This document shows positions 1 through 9,109 of a stretch of DNA of 64,000 nucleotides, piece after piece. The notes below the pieces were generated by a model that ran no database searches, was not told where the DNA came from, and saw only the letters and a program-made list of their open reading frames with translations. The position numbers and the translations under genes were made by a program. The first letter of the stretch is position 1, and the number at the start of each line of letters is the position of its first letter. Origin of the DNA: Euglena gracilis (lineage: Eukaryota; Euglenida; Euglenophyceae; Euglenales); assembly GCA_039621445.1 (NCBI GenBank), contig CP154957.1, positions 22,156,761 through 22,220,760 on the forward strand, given 5' to 3'.

Positions 1-480
1 CACGGCCGTAATTCAAAAATAAACTACCCCCCTTTATTTGCCCCCCCCTTAATTGAGCATTTGGGTCCGGGAAAATTTTTTTTTCATGCGCCAAAGGCGC
101 CGAAAATTTCTTTGGCCTTATTTCTAAAGGAATTTTTGACCCCCCCCTTATTTGACCCCCCCCTATTTGAGCATTTGGGGGTCCTTTGGCCCGTGGGTGT
201 GCTCAAGTAAGGGGGGGGGCCTCACCCCCCCCCTCAAAGTGTCCCTCCCCCCAAAGTGGCCAAAATTTTTGGCGAATTTCAGGTTACCCCCCCCCCAAAG
301 TGGCGATTTTCCTTTGGCGCCAAAGGCGCCGGAGGCCAAAACTTGACCCCCCCCCCCCCAAATGCCAGAGTGGCCATTTTGGGGTCCCACGGTGCCCGGA
401 GGGTGGCCACTTTGAGAGGGGGGGGGGTGAGGGTACGCTATAAGTTACGTGTAAGTTACAAGCGAAACTTTCATTTGTAA
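1..480. repeat. C/G-tract repeat region
   Basis: This stretch has no credible gene. It is made of C runs of 7-13 bases joined by short AT-rich spacers, plus small hairpins of the form GGCGCC-AAA-GGCGCC near 90-105 and 309-330. The open frames here only read through the homopolymers. The same modules recur in other repeats of the window. Confidence 0.6.
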
Positions 481-538
481 ATTACGTCGCGGTGCTAATT
501 TGGGTCAACAGTAAGAATAATATCGTCACAAAAGGGGT

Positions 539-724
539 TCATTCCGAGAGTGTGACCTTGGGGTGCAAGTCTGTTCTCCATTTCTCCAGCAAGGTGCCAT
601 GAAGGGGGACAACCTTCGGCTTCTTGGCATCTTGCTGGTATGCCGCGAGAGCAGCCAGGAACAGTTCCGTCCTAGGGGGTGGTGGCAAAAGACCATTCAC
701 AAAGTTTGCCGTGCGTTTGGCCAT
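539..724 (-). CDS. candidate 3' terminal exon, unassigned
   Basis: An open frame of about 60 codons ends in TGA and has normal amino-acid composition (FLAALAAYQQDAKK, VPLHGTLLEKW), unlike the homopolymer frames around it. A possible acceptor (CCCCCTAG) lies near 673, so the coding part could be a last exon of roughly 45 codons. I recognise no family. It may equally be a remnant of a transposon gene, because no other exon is visible on this strand nearby. Confidence 0.3.
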   Translation of the reverse strand: MAKRTANFVNGLLPPPPRTELFLAALAAYQQDAKKPKVVPLHGTLLEKWRTDLHPKVTLSE

Positions 725-772
725 ATTGGCAGGGCTGCGGGAAAAAGGAAAAAAAAGAAAAAAAAGGGGGGT

Positions 773-915
773 GACACGTTTTCAGTGAGGGCATTTGTGG
801 CAATGACACGTTTTCAGTGAAGGCATCTGTGTTCAGGCACGTTTTCAGTGAGGGCATTTGTGGCAATGACACGTTTTCAGTGAAGGCATCTGTGTTCAGG
901 CACGTTTTCAATGAG
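773..915. repeat. minisatellite, ~66-bp unit
   Basis: A unit containing CACGTTTTCAGTGAGGGC, followed by a variant CACGTTTTCAGTGAAGGC, is repeated just over twice with almost no divergence. The core CACGTTTTCA also occurs in the palindrome that follows at 1028-1140, so the two are probably parts of one repeat. Confidence 0.75.
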
Positions 916-1027
916 GGCGCCGTTTTTTGGGTCCGAATTTCACAAATTCGCGTTTTTGACCCCTTGCGTGAATCATGACCACGAATTTCAGGGCAGGCAT
1001 TTGGCGGGCTCTGAACACGTTTTTAAA

Positions 1028-1140
1028 CAAATTGTGGCTGAGCCCAGATTTCAGCCTGAAAACGTGTTCAGGGGGCCCCCTTCGGGGGCCCCCTGGCTGA
1101 ACACGTTTTCAGGCTGAAATCTGGGCTCAGCCACAATTTG
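1028..1140. repeat. long hairpin with 44-bp perfect arms
   Basis: The arms 1028-1071 and 1097-1140 are exact reverse complements. The 25-bp centre itself contains two GGGGGCCCCC blocks. The arms carry the ACACGTTTTCA motif of the upstream minisatellite. This is a foldback structure, probably a non-autonomous mobile element or its terminal part. Confidence 0.85.
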
Positions 1141-2015
1141 TGTATAGAAATTGCAGGGTAAAAGAGAGTTTGGACTTTTCTTTTGCAAACAGGATTTGCA
1201 CCCCAAATACAAATTCATATTTCCCCCCAAAATTGTTTTTGGTCACGACATATAGGAGATATAGGAGATATAGGGGGTGGAAAAACCTATACCTACACCT
1301 ATGCCAATACGTATATCTCCTATATCCCTATATTCATGTATGCAACCCAGCTGCAGTCCAAAGAGAACTCAGAAATCGGATGTCGTGAGATGTCTCCAAA
1401 CTTTGGGTGTCCATCATCAACAGCCTCCAGCTTGTTTCTCATTTCTTCCATCACTTCTTCTGAAAGATCACACTTTTTTGCCTGCGATCCTTTTGACTTC
1501 CTCTTCTCCTCTTGAGAGTCTCTGAACTCCTTGCATTGGGGGTGTACGGGTCGCGGGCCGGGTCGGGGGGGGGGGGGGGTCGCGAGGGGAATGTGGCAGT
1601 TTTGACGGGTCACGTGTGACCAACGTGACCTCACATAACACGTCACATGTGACCTATTTTTAGAACTTTTGGATCCAAAATAGATCAATTAGGAATTTAT
1701 CACACATTTTCGGCAATTTTGATTCCTAATTTGGCTGCCAATTCCTAATTAGGTGCCATTTTTTTTGGTTCCCACTGGGATGCGGACGGAAACCCTCCAT
1801 GTGTGGGTCGCGAGGGGGTCGCGGGGGGGGGGTCGCGGGGGGTACACCCCATTGGAGGCCATTTTTGTTCTAAGAAGGAGGCATTGGCAAATGCATTGCA
1901 GAATTCTAGAAAGGGAAACCCCTTCACAGGGGTTTCCCTTTCACAGGGGTCGGGTTGCGGGGGAGGTTGCGGGGGGGGGGGGTTGCAGGGGAGGCACCCC
2001 CTTGGGTGATGTGTT
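1141..2015. other. intergenic, G-tract repeats only
   Basis: No gene is supported. There is a short TATAGGAGA repeat near 1250-1275, several GTCGCGGGG/GGTTGCGGGG modules at 1545-1580, 1805-1850 and 1948-1995, and a hairpin with 13-bp arms (AAGGGAAACCCCT, 1911-1923 and 1928-1940). Confidence 0.5.
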
Positions 2016-2480
2016 CAGTTGCTGGGGCTGCGGCCACTGGGGGCTTGCGCAGCTCGTGCTCGGCAGAACTACAACAGGGTCTTTCCCTTGCCCTACCATC
2101 CCCCCCATTATGTACCCGGGGGGAGGTACATAATGGGGGGTTGGCATTACAGTTGGGACCCCAGGACCCTCCCCCCCTGTGTTGAGACAGTACAGCAAAA
2201 AGTGCCAAAAAATGCAAAAAAATCAGACCTCGGGACCCCCCCTCCCCCCCCTGCCAAAGCCCCAATGGGGGGGGGGGCAGCATGAACATGGTCCCAAGAG
2301 GAATGCGCCTCGCCCGGCCATCCGCAGGCATTGTGTACCCCCCCCGTTGTGTACCTCCCCCCCATTGTGTATCTCCCCCTTTCGGCCTCCCGGTGGGAGG
2401 TACAAAATCGGGGGGGATGGTAATCTCAGGGATCGCTGCCCAGTTGAGCTTTTTGCTCATCACCAAAGAACACAGCCATT
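2016..2480 (+). pseudogene. retrotransposon-like C-terminal remnant, split by an inserted element
   Basis: The segment 2016-2095 encodes a peptide ending AELQQGLSLAL and 2421-2473 encodes SGIAAQL followed by LLITKE and a TGA stop. Removing the 325-bp TA-flanked element between them leaves one open frame. The - strand remnant at 4556-4930 has the same peptide uninterrupted (ELQQGLSLAL, SGVAAQL, LLITKE), so the two are paralogous copies. The position at a stop codon after a Leu/Arg-rich tail suggests the end of a non-LTR retrotransposon polyprotein, but no RT core remains and this assignment is an inference. The upstream part is lost in G-tract repeats. Confidence 0.55.
2096..2420. mobile_element. 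325-bp MITE with TA target duplication
   Basis: The element begins CCATCCCCCCC-ATT-TGTACC and ends with its imperfect reverse complement (TGTACC is seen as GGTACA before GGGGGGATGG). It is flanked by TA at 2094-2095 and 2421-2422. Inside are more TGTACC/GGTACA hairpins and C/G tracts. The TA duplication and short inverted termini are those expected for a Tc1/mariner-type non-autonomous element. It sits exactly inside a coding remnant, which makes both ends unambiguous. Confidence 0.75.
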
Positions 2481-3013
2481 GACCCTAGCCCCTACACGAC
2501 GTCTCATCCCGGTCCCGGCTCTTCACACTTTATTCACATCCATTCCCGTCCCCTCCCTTCCCTCTCTCCCCAAAACACGTAACAAAGTACGTGTCTACCG
2601 TTCACAGAATGGTCACCCAAGCAGGTTCAGCGGCCTAGGAGGAACACTCCGAGCCGAAGTTCGTGGCGGGTGAGACTATATACAGATCGATACTCAGAAA
2701 GCAGAAGTGAGGGCAAGGGCAATGCCCAAGCGAGGGGAGGTGAAGGTGGCGGGAGGAGTGTATAGTGTTTGGTGTGCACGTGCCGGGCACCCCGGGGCTT
2801 TGAAAGGGAACCGGGAGGTGGCGCGGGTGTTGTGGCGGGGGCATAATGTCCTTACGAGATCAGAATCATGTGGTCCGTGGCCCTTTCGGCCAACCGCAAC
2901 TGCCGTGACAATTCTTGAAACTTGCGTTGTTTGGCAGTTCCCGAGTAAGAGTTGGTCGCGAGGCGCAGGACATCACGTAGGTTTTTTTGTTGTTGCATAT
3001 ATATTGATACGAA
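2481..3013. other. intergenic, nothing recognised
   Basis: Mixed-composition DNA without homopolymer modules. Small open frames exist on both strands, but none shows a motif, a splice pattern or a relative elsewhere in the window. Confidence 0.4.
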
Positions 3014-3135
3014 AACTGTGTCCAGAACGCCGGTTCGGGCGTGAAGCCGTGTTCCAGAACGCCGGTTCGGGCGGCCGCCCGAACCGGCGTTCTGGAACAC
3101 GGCTTCACGCCCGAACCGGCGTTCTGGACACAGTT
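3014..3135. repeat. perfect 122-bp palindrome
   Basis: The two 61-base halves are exact reverse complements with no spacer; the centre is GCGG|CCGC at 3074|3075. Each half contains two copies of CCAGAACGCCGGTTCGGGC. The same motif recurs at 3165-3185, 4088-4106 and 6195-6230, so this is one member of a dispersed hairpin family. Confidence 0.9.
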
Positions 3136-3319
3136 GTTGAAACCGTGGATTAGGGGCTCTGGCTTCACGCCCGAACCGGCGTTCAAGGAATAAAGGCCAA
3201 TTTCGCCCTAAATACCCAGTTTCTGAACATTTTTGGGCATTTTTGGGATCCTTTGGGCTCATGGCCATGTCGATCGGCCGATTGAAGTTTTCATCCGTCT
3301 GATGCCAGGTTACCCATCA

Positions 3320-3830
3320 ATCGAAAGGATTTTTTTTCAGAATTACGATTTGGAAAAAATTTTTGGTTGGACCACCCCTAGGTTTTTTCAGAATCACGGT
3401 TGGGAAATTTTGGCTGGACCCCCCCCCAGATTTTTTCAGATTTGCAATGCCGAATTTTCGGTTGGACCCCGCTGGTTTTTTTTTCAAGAATTATGGTTGG
3501 GATTTGATCCCCCTTTTTTCAGAATTCCGGTTCAGAGATTTTGGCTGGGTTTCTTCACAAACACGGTTGAAAAAAAATTGGCTGGAGCCCCCCCTAGGGT
3601 TTTTCAGAAGTACGGTTGGGAAATTTTGGCTGGACCCCCCCGGGAATTTTTCAAAATTGTTGGGAAATGTTAATTACAGTTGGGAAATTTTGGCCCCCCT
3701 GGGTGTTTTCAAAATTGGTTGGACCCTCCCCTGGGTTTTTCAGAATTATGGTTAGGAATTTTAGCTGGACCCCTTGGGTTTTTTCAGAATTACGATTTTT
3801 GGACCCTTTTCGCAAATTCCAAAATCCACT
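3320..3830. repeat. degenerate tandem repeat, ~50-60-bp unit
   Basis: A unit built from TTTTTTCAGAATTACGGTTG, GGAAATTTTGGCTGGACC and a C tract is repeated about nine times with substitutions and length changes in the C tract. Open frames across it merely repeat the unit. Confidence 0.7.
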
Positions 3831-3984
3831 GTTCACCTACCATGTTGCCCCTTGATCGATAACCCTTCTCAAGGGTTTTAGATGGCCTTAGATTTCAGCC
3901 CTGCTGCATGGTATTCTATTTCAGAAAATCCCTAGATTTGGCCAAATGGAAATTGTTGCACAAATTACCCCAATTTCTGGCCAA

Positions 3985-4160
3985 ATACCCCCCCAAAAGT
4001 GCTCAGATATGATTGCCTCATGTCTACAAACCATTTTGGACACTTTTTGGCACTTTTCATTTTCGGTCCCCAGGACGCCGTTTTCCCGCCCGAACCGGCG
4101 TTCTGGACACCGGTTCGGCGCAGAAATTTCTGCGCCGAACCGGCGGGCGTGAAGCCAGAG
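3985..4160. repeat. CCGGTTCGG hairpin repeat, with an inverted copy at 6175-6340
   Basis: It contains a perfect 34-bp palindrome at 4110-4143 (arms CCGGTTCGGCGCAGAAA) beside another CGCCCGAACCGGCGTTC motif. The flank 3985-4080 reappears inverted at 6245-6330 (AAAGTGCCAAAAAGTGTCC and following), so the unit is at least 150 bp and dispersed. Confidence 0.7.
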
Positions 4161-4555
4161 CCCCAATACACGGTTTCAACATTACGGTGGTGGGGCGAAC
4201 CGAATCCACCGACCAGTGGCGCAGCCTACTGGATTTGAAGTGTACGGGGGGGGGAAGGCTATGCACAGATTGCGAGACCCCATGGATAAGGATAAGGCAG
4301 TGAGTATCATCCGGTTCCCAGGAAACCCGGAAGGGCGATGAGTGGGTAGCATTGAGTGTCGTGAGGGGGAAGCAGGCTGAGAGGGCTGAAACAGGGCAAG
4401 AACGTGCTGTGACGCAGGGAGAAGGATGGAGACGGTCGATATGGAGAGGGAAGGGTAGAGGAATGGTGGGGAGTATTGGGGTACAGGCTAGGAGACCAGG
4501 AGATAAGAAGGCAGTTAGCGTGTAAAGGGGTCGGGGGACAGCCCGTGTAGGCGGT

Positions 4556-4930
4556 TCAGAAGGCAGCGATGGCATGGCCGAGCTCCTTTGTGATGAGAAG
4601 GGCGCCGAGTTGTGCGGCGACTCCGGAGAACAGTGCCAAAGAGAGGCCCTGTTGTAGTTCATCAAGGAACACGCTCCGCGCCCCACCCGAGGCCGTGGCC
4701 CCAAGGCGACGCCGGAGCTCATCCCATAAGGTATGACTGTCTCCTCCGAAGGACCCCCAGCCGCTGAGTATCAACGGGGAGAAGCGTGCCCATATCACGG
4801 AGGAGTTTGGGGGCTGCTGGCCCAGTGCACCCCCATGGGTTGAAGGCCGCCCCAATGTAATCCCATTGGTGACGCGCACCGATCTTCAGCCTGGGTGACC
4901 CAAGCCCCCTCCTTCCCACTAAGAAACGCT
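4556..4930 (-). pseudogene. retrotransposon-like C-terminal remnant, frameshifted
   Basis: Read on the - strand, one frame gives HQWDYIGAAFNPWGCTGPAA followed by a Leu-rich stretch, and a second frame continues with LWDELRRRLGATASGGAR, ELQQGLSLAL, SGVAAQL and a stop after ELGHAIAAF. The switch falls at a GGGGG run near 4752, consistent with one indel. The layout resembles the tail of non-LTR retrotransposon pol proteins (F-x-P/W-x-x-x-G followed by an LRR-rich helix), but no catalytic core is present. A paralogous tail lies at 2016-2480 on the other strand. It overlaps the start of the SAP-domain gene only at its 5' edge. Confidence 0.5.
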
Positions 4931-4963
4931 GTATCAAAGCAGAGAAGCTTAATCTCGTGAAGG

Positions 4964-5334
4964 ATGGAGGATGGTGATCCCACCAAGCTGACAGTACAGC
5001 AAGTAAATAAATTACTGAGTTTAACACATTATAAGTATTTCTTTTTCCAGCTCAAATCTAAAATCACGGAGATGGGATTTTACGATGAACTACCAAATAC
5101 TCACGCCAGCAAAGAGCAGTACATTGAAATTTATCGAAGGGGGAAGAGGTATCAGGAGAAAATTTCCCAGTGGCAGCTCACTTTCCGAACTCTGCAGTAA
5201 GAAAAGAACGGCAGAAGATGTCGCCGAATCGAACAAGCGCTTTAAGCCAGAGAGTGCAATGGACGTTGACCAGGAAATCATCACAACCGAAACAGAGAGC
5301 GAACGATTTGATTTTGTTGAAAGTCAACAACTGG
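4964..5334 (+). CDS. SAP-domain protein, 5' exons
   Basis: The first exon, 4964-5002, encodes MEDGDPTKLTVQQ. A 48-bp GT...TTTTTCCAG intron (5003-5050) follows, and the second exon begins LKSKITEMGFYDELP. Joining gives LTVQQLKSKITEMGFYDELP, followed by KEQYIEI, which fits the helix-extended-loop-helix of a SAP domain, a DNA/RNA-binding module of nuclear proteins. The 48-bp intron is in frame and open, so retention cannot be excluded. The frame reaches TAA at 5198-5200, but strong coding sense resumes one frame over (KKRTAEDVAESNKRFKPE, then MDVDQE), looking like a nuclear localisation signal. Removing the 28 nt GTGGCAG...CTCTGCAG would join them; a single-base indel is the alternative. A possible donor follows ESQQL at 5334. 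The rest of the gene was not found and the family member cannot be named. Confidence 0.55.
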
Positions 5335-5349
5335 TGTGTGACTTTGAGT

Positions 5350-5800
5350 TTAGGCTCCATTCACCTTGCACCCATGGGGTTTCGGGGGTGTCCAGCCCTG
5401 GGAGGTGATGGACCACACCCCCACCCCACACCCCATCAGTTGTCGCCCGACCAGGTCGGTCCACCCGCCAATGCCATCCCCCGTCTTGTCCCGTACCCCG
5501 GCCAACGCTAGCCCGGATGATTGGGGGGGGGACAGGATCGGGGGGGGCTCCGGCGGGGGGAGCTTTGGCCTGGGGGTGGGGGGTTGTGGGGGTCGACCAT
5601 GGTCGGCCCCCACGTTCGCCCTTGGTCACCTGTGGTCGCCCGGTCGTGGTGGGGGGGGGGACCGAGGGCGACCGAGCCTCGGTTGTGGGGGGCGACCAAG
5701 GGCGACCCCCCCCCCCTTTGCAAGGTTGGTCACCCTCAGTCGACCCCCACCCCATGACCATGACCCCCTATTTTTTTTTCAGCGATCCTGTATTCCAAAA
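5350..5800. repeat. C/G-tract repeat with GACC/GGTC modules
   Basis: This is a dense mix of GGGG runs, CCCC runs and short palindromes such as CGACCATGGTCG. All open frames are proline/glycine homopolymer readthrough. Confidence 0.5.
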
Positions 5801-5899
5801 TTTGACATTTTAATTTGTCAAATCCCAAAGTTCAGGTGCCATATAGCATATCAATGGAACACGCTCCCCAAGAACTTTCACTTTCAGAGGCAATGAAAA

Positions 5900-6060
5900 T
5901 TTGCCAAAAAAAGTTTCCAAAAACCCAAAAAATTTCCGGGCCAGCCACTTTTTCATTTTCGGCCCCCCCCCGGGGGGAGGGGAGCCTTGGCCAGAAAACC
6001 AGTCAGTCACTCTGAAAAAACCAGTCAGTCACCCCCAGGGGGGGGGGGGGGGGGGACAGG
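5900..6060 (-). mobile_element. truncated copy of the GTGACTGACTGG MITE family
   Basis: It contains two inverted copies of GTGACTGACTGGTTTTT, the GGCCAAG module and a CATTTTCGGCCC block in the order found, in the opposite orientation, in the complete elements at 11177-11532 and 32518-32845. It ends in an 18-G run at 6038-6055. No clear terminal repeat is left. Confidence 0.55.
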
Positions 6061-6174
6061 TCACCTCCACGCACACAGACAAAAAGGCCAGAGGCGAACA
6101 ACAGCGCCAGGCCAGAAGAAGGGATAAAAGGCACCAAAAAACAGCCACAGTGCACGCAGGGGGCAATGGTATGA

Positions 6175-6340
6175 TTGGGGCTCTGGCTTCATGCCCGAAC
6201 CGGCGTCCAGAACGCTGGTTCGGGCGGGAAGCTGGCGTCTAGGGGACCCAAAATGAAAAGTGCCAAAAAGTGTCCAAAATGGTTAGCAGGCATGTTGCAA
6301 TCATATCTGAGCAGTTTTTGGGGTAAAGTAGTCATTTTTT
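6175..6340 (-). repeat. inverted copy of the 3985-4160 hairpin repeat
   Basis: It carries CGAACCGGCGTCCAGAACG and the same flank (TGCCAAAAAGTGTCCAAAAT) as 3985-4160, reversed. It has diverged by several substitutions. Confidence 0.65.
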
Positions 6341-7199
6341 TGGTCATCAAAAAGTGACGTTTTTTTTAGTTTTTCCAGAGCCTTCATCCTAAAATGATGT
6401 GGTTGGCAAGGCGTCGCACATGTGAAAGCCAGCATTGGTGTAGAAACTTGGGGAGCAGGGGGATAAAGGGTGCTGGCTTTCAGTGGTGTAGAAACAGTTT
6501 TTCCTTGGGGGGGGGGGCGAGATCCTGGGCCAGAAGCGAAGTTTGCGCCGGCCATAAACAGACAAGAAGCCCCAGTCCAACTAAGGGGGGCGAGATCCTT
6601 GACAAGGCTAAATTTTACCATTGTTTCCCCTATTGGTCCCCCTACGAAGCTGCAGAGACAAAAAAATGAACTTTTTTCTTAAAACAAAATTTCAAAAAAA
6701 TTTCCCCCAAACCCCCCATGACGTTATTTTTTTGTTTTTTTTTGTTTCAAAAAAACAAGCCGTCAACCTTGAGGATAACCTTTCCAAACTGCACAACCAT
6801 TCAGGAAAGTCAAAGAACTCCTTTGTTTGATTTTTCTGATGACCAAATGTTGGTTCTGGAGTTTTTGTACCAGTACTTTTTTTGGAGTTTTTGTGCCCTT
6901 ACTGCTTCCATACCCATTTTTACATACAAAAACGAATTTTCTCATCGATTTGACAATGGGAACCAGAATTGTGAAATTTGGATTAGCCTGTGACCTGTGA
7001 CAGGAAAAAAAAGTTCTGTGCAATCAACATATAATACCAGTGATGGGTCTCGGTGTTTGGGTTTTTCAAAAAATATGCTGTTTTGCGCAAATGTGACAGT
7101 GAAATCCTCAAGTATTAGTGACACCGCCCAAGTTTTGGATTCTGCAGGGCTTAGTTTTGCGTGGAAGGGGGTTTATTTGAAAAAAATCTGTGGTTTGGC
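6341..7199. other. intergenic, AT-rich with repeat fragments
   Basis: A GCTGGCTTTCA/GTGTAGAAAC direct repeat pair lies at about 6425-6490. At 6530-6575 there is a copy of GGCCAGAAGCGAAGTTTGCG, the signature of the repeat family seen at 8490-8780, 13880-14000 and 41705-41750. The rest is T-rich and shows no gene. Confidence 0.45.
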
Positions 7200-7517
7200 A
7201 ATTGGGACGGGACGGTCCCAGGCGGAAAACAGGCCATGCTGATTCTGGAGGTCGCTACTGGCCATTGTACCGCTGCCTCTGGCGTTGATTTTAATAATAC
7301 ATCTGTCTGCCATTTCCCCACCGTTCATCAGGTCGACATCGCTCCCATCACAACGCAGCCAACACAGGAGCCAGCATATTCTGTGGCCCCAGCAAGTGAA
7401 TTTCATCCCCCTCCCGCACAGAGGGTTGAGAGACCAGGGAGAGCAGTTGGTTTGAATCATATCAATCTCGCCCCCTTCCCCAGCGAGTTACCTTTCATCG
7501 AGCGAAGGGTGTGTTGA
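7200..7517 (+). CDS. unassigned open frame, possible exon
   Basis: About 100 codons of non-repetitive, balanced composition (VDFNNTSVCHFPTVH, ITTQPTQEPAYSVAPASE) run to TGA at 7515-7517. No domain, signal peptide or splice pattern could be assigned and no relative occurs in the window. The - strand is also partly open here, so even the strand is uncertain. Confidence 0.2.
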   Translation, partial: NWDGTVPGGKQAMLILEVATGHCTAASGVDFNNTSVCHFPTVHQVDIAPITTQPTQEPAYSVAPASEFHPPPAQRVERPGRAVGLNHINLAPFPSELPFIERRVC

Positions 7518-7519
7518 AT

Positions 7520-8480
7520 TTGCTTACGCTTGTAAGCACACCCCTCTCCCGGGGGCAAGGTGATGGGGGGGGTCCCCCCACCCCCCCCTAGTTTCGGGGG
7601 GTCCCCCAACCCCCCCTCCGGGAGCAAAAAAAATCTTCCGGCGCTTCGTGCCAGGTGTGTGTTTTAGGACCCTCTTGAGGCTCAATATGAAATTTTGGCA
7701 AATGGCATAAATTGGCTAAAAAATGGCCGTAATTTGGGCCAGGAGGGGAGTTGCGGGGAAATCAAAATACTGTTAGATAAGGCATTTTAAGGGCTTCAAT
7801 TTGGTCTCCGTGCATTCCTTTGATTCCCCAGCATTTCCGAGAAATTTCAGGAAAAAAAATGATCTTTTGACCCAAAAGCAGCCGAAATTTTCGGCGACTG
7901 AAAACTGGTGAGCCCAGGCACAAAGGGAGGGGAGGGTACGGGGTCTGGACTCACAAAATTTTTTTGGGGCCCAGGCACCGGGGGGGGGGGTCCCGTGGGA
8001 CCCCCCTGTTGAAGTCCGAACTTAACCAGACAGGGGGGTTGGGGGACCCGAATTTGACTGCCTTATCCCCCGGAGGTAGGAGGGGGGGTCTACCCCCCAT
8101 CCCCCCCCCCTAGTTTTGGGAGGGGGTCCCCCCCTCCGAGATTCCCATACAACCTTGCTGGGTGGGAGGGGGTCGACCCCCCCCCTGCATGGAGGGTGGG
8201 GTGACCCCCCCACCAGCTTTCCCGTATTTCCGGGAGCACCAGTTTTCAGCCCCAAATTCTTTTCCCGGCGCCTTGGGTGGAAATCTGTGAAAAACACTGT
8301 GGTAGGTGGGGGGGCAACCCCACAGGCCTTCCCTGTTCTGCCCTGGCCGGGGTCCAGCCTCCCCCCGTTCGATTTCACTCTGAATCAAAATGACGAGGAC
8401 CTTGCCAGAAGTGTCAGCAGAGAGTGCGTTCTCCTCACTCTCTCCTCTCACGCCTAACCTCCACTGCTTGGGGTAACGTG
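7520..8480. repeat. C/G-tract repeats
   Basis: Blocks of GGGGGGTCCCCC palindromes alternate with short unique segments at 7560-7620, 7980-8060 and 8080-8200. Nothing here looks coding. Confidence 0.5.
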
Positions 8481-8489
8481 CTCCGCTTT

Positions 8490-8780
8490 GGGAGTTCGCT
8501 TTTAGAGGACAACGCCGGTTTTAGAGGACAAACACCCCAGTAGAGTGCTTGCATCTGTCTATTGGATGATTCCCGGGGGGGGGGGGGCGTGCAAAAAGTG
8601 CATGACCCCACATCGCTCGAATTACACCAGAGTTGCTCACCTGGCCAGGGTAAGCAAAAAAAGAGCACTGGTGTAACGGGTCCCTGGCCACTCACCACAC
8701 AACTGGGCCAGAAGCGAAGTTGGCGCCGGCCATAAACAGACAAGAAGCCTTAGTGCAGGGGGGGGGGGCCAGCCAGCCCA
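8490..8780. repeat. dispersed repeat with GGCCAGAAGCGAAGTTG module
   Basis: The segment from about 8620 to 8750 (AGAGCACTGGTGTAA, CCCTGGCCACTCACCACACA, GGCCAGAAGCGAAGTTGGCG, AAACAGACAAGAAGCC) is matched closely at 13890-13985 and in parts at 6530-6575, 11430-11470 (inverted), 14275-14340 and 41705-41755. Length and ends of the parent element are unclear. Confidence 0.65.
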
Positions 8781-8957
8781 GATGTCACTGGCCCATTGTG
8801 GCAGTGGAGCCATCCGCAACGCCAAGCGCGGGAGAAGCTCGAAAGCAGTTAGGAATTCCGTTGTTATCGCGCCTTCTACCCGCCATGATGCTTTTTAAGA
8901 TTTCTCCTCAAAAAAATTGCGGAAAAAAAGTTTTTGTATACAGAGAATTTTGTCGAA

Positions 8958-9051
8958 ATGTCGGAAGCAGATCTAGACAAACACATCGAAATGCTTGGCA
9001 ACTGCCAAATTATCAAGGAATCAGAGGTCAAGCAGCTGTGTGTGAAAGCTC
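8958..9051 (+). CDS. PP2A/PP4-family phosphatase catalytic subunit, exon 1
   Basis: The exon encodes MSEADLDKHIEMLGNCQIIK, then ESEVKQLCVKAR. It aligns with the N-terminus of PPP-family serine/threonine phosphatases, best with PP4 (DLD-x-x-I-E-x-L-x-x-C-x-x-I-K-E-S-E-V-K-x-L-C-x-K-A-R). This helical leader precedes the metal-binding GDxHG core. The ATG starts 13 nt after an in-frame-neutral AT-rich leader, and the coding sense stops at GCTC|GTTTC, a phase-1 GT donor at 9052. The exon carrying the GDIHGQ motif and all later exons were not found downstream, so they lie beyond a very long intron, or this is an exon-1 fragment. PP2A rather than PP4 is possible. Confidence 0.65.
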
Positions 9052-9109
9052 GTTTCTAACCAACCCAAATTTCAAACCCTAGCCCAGCACCTCCCGGGTC
9101 TAAAAAGAG

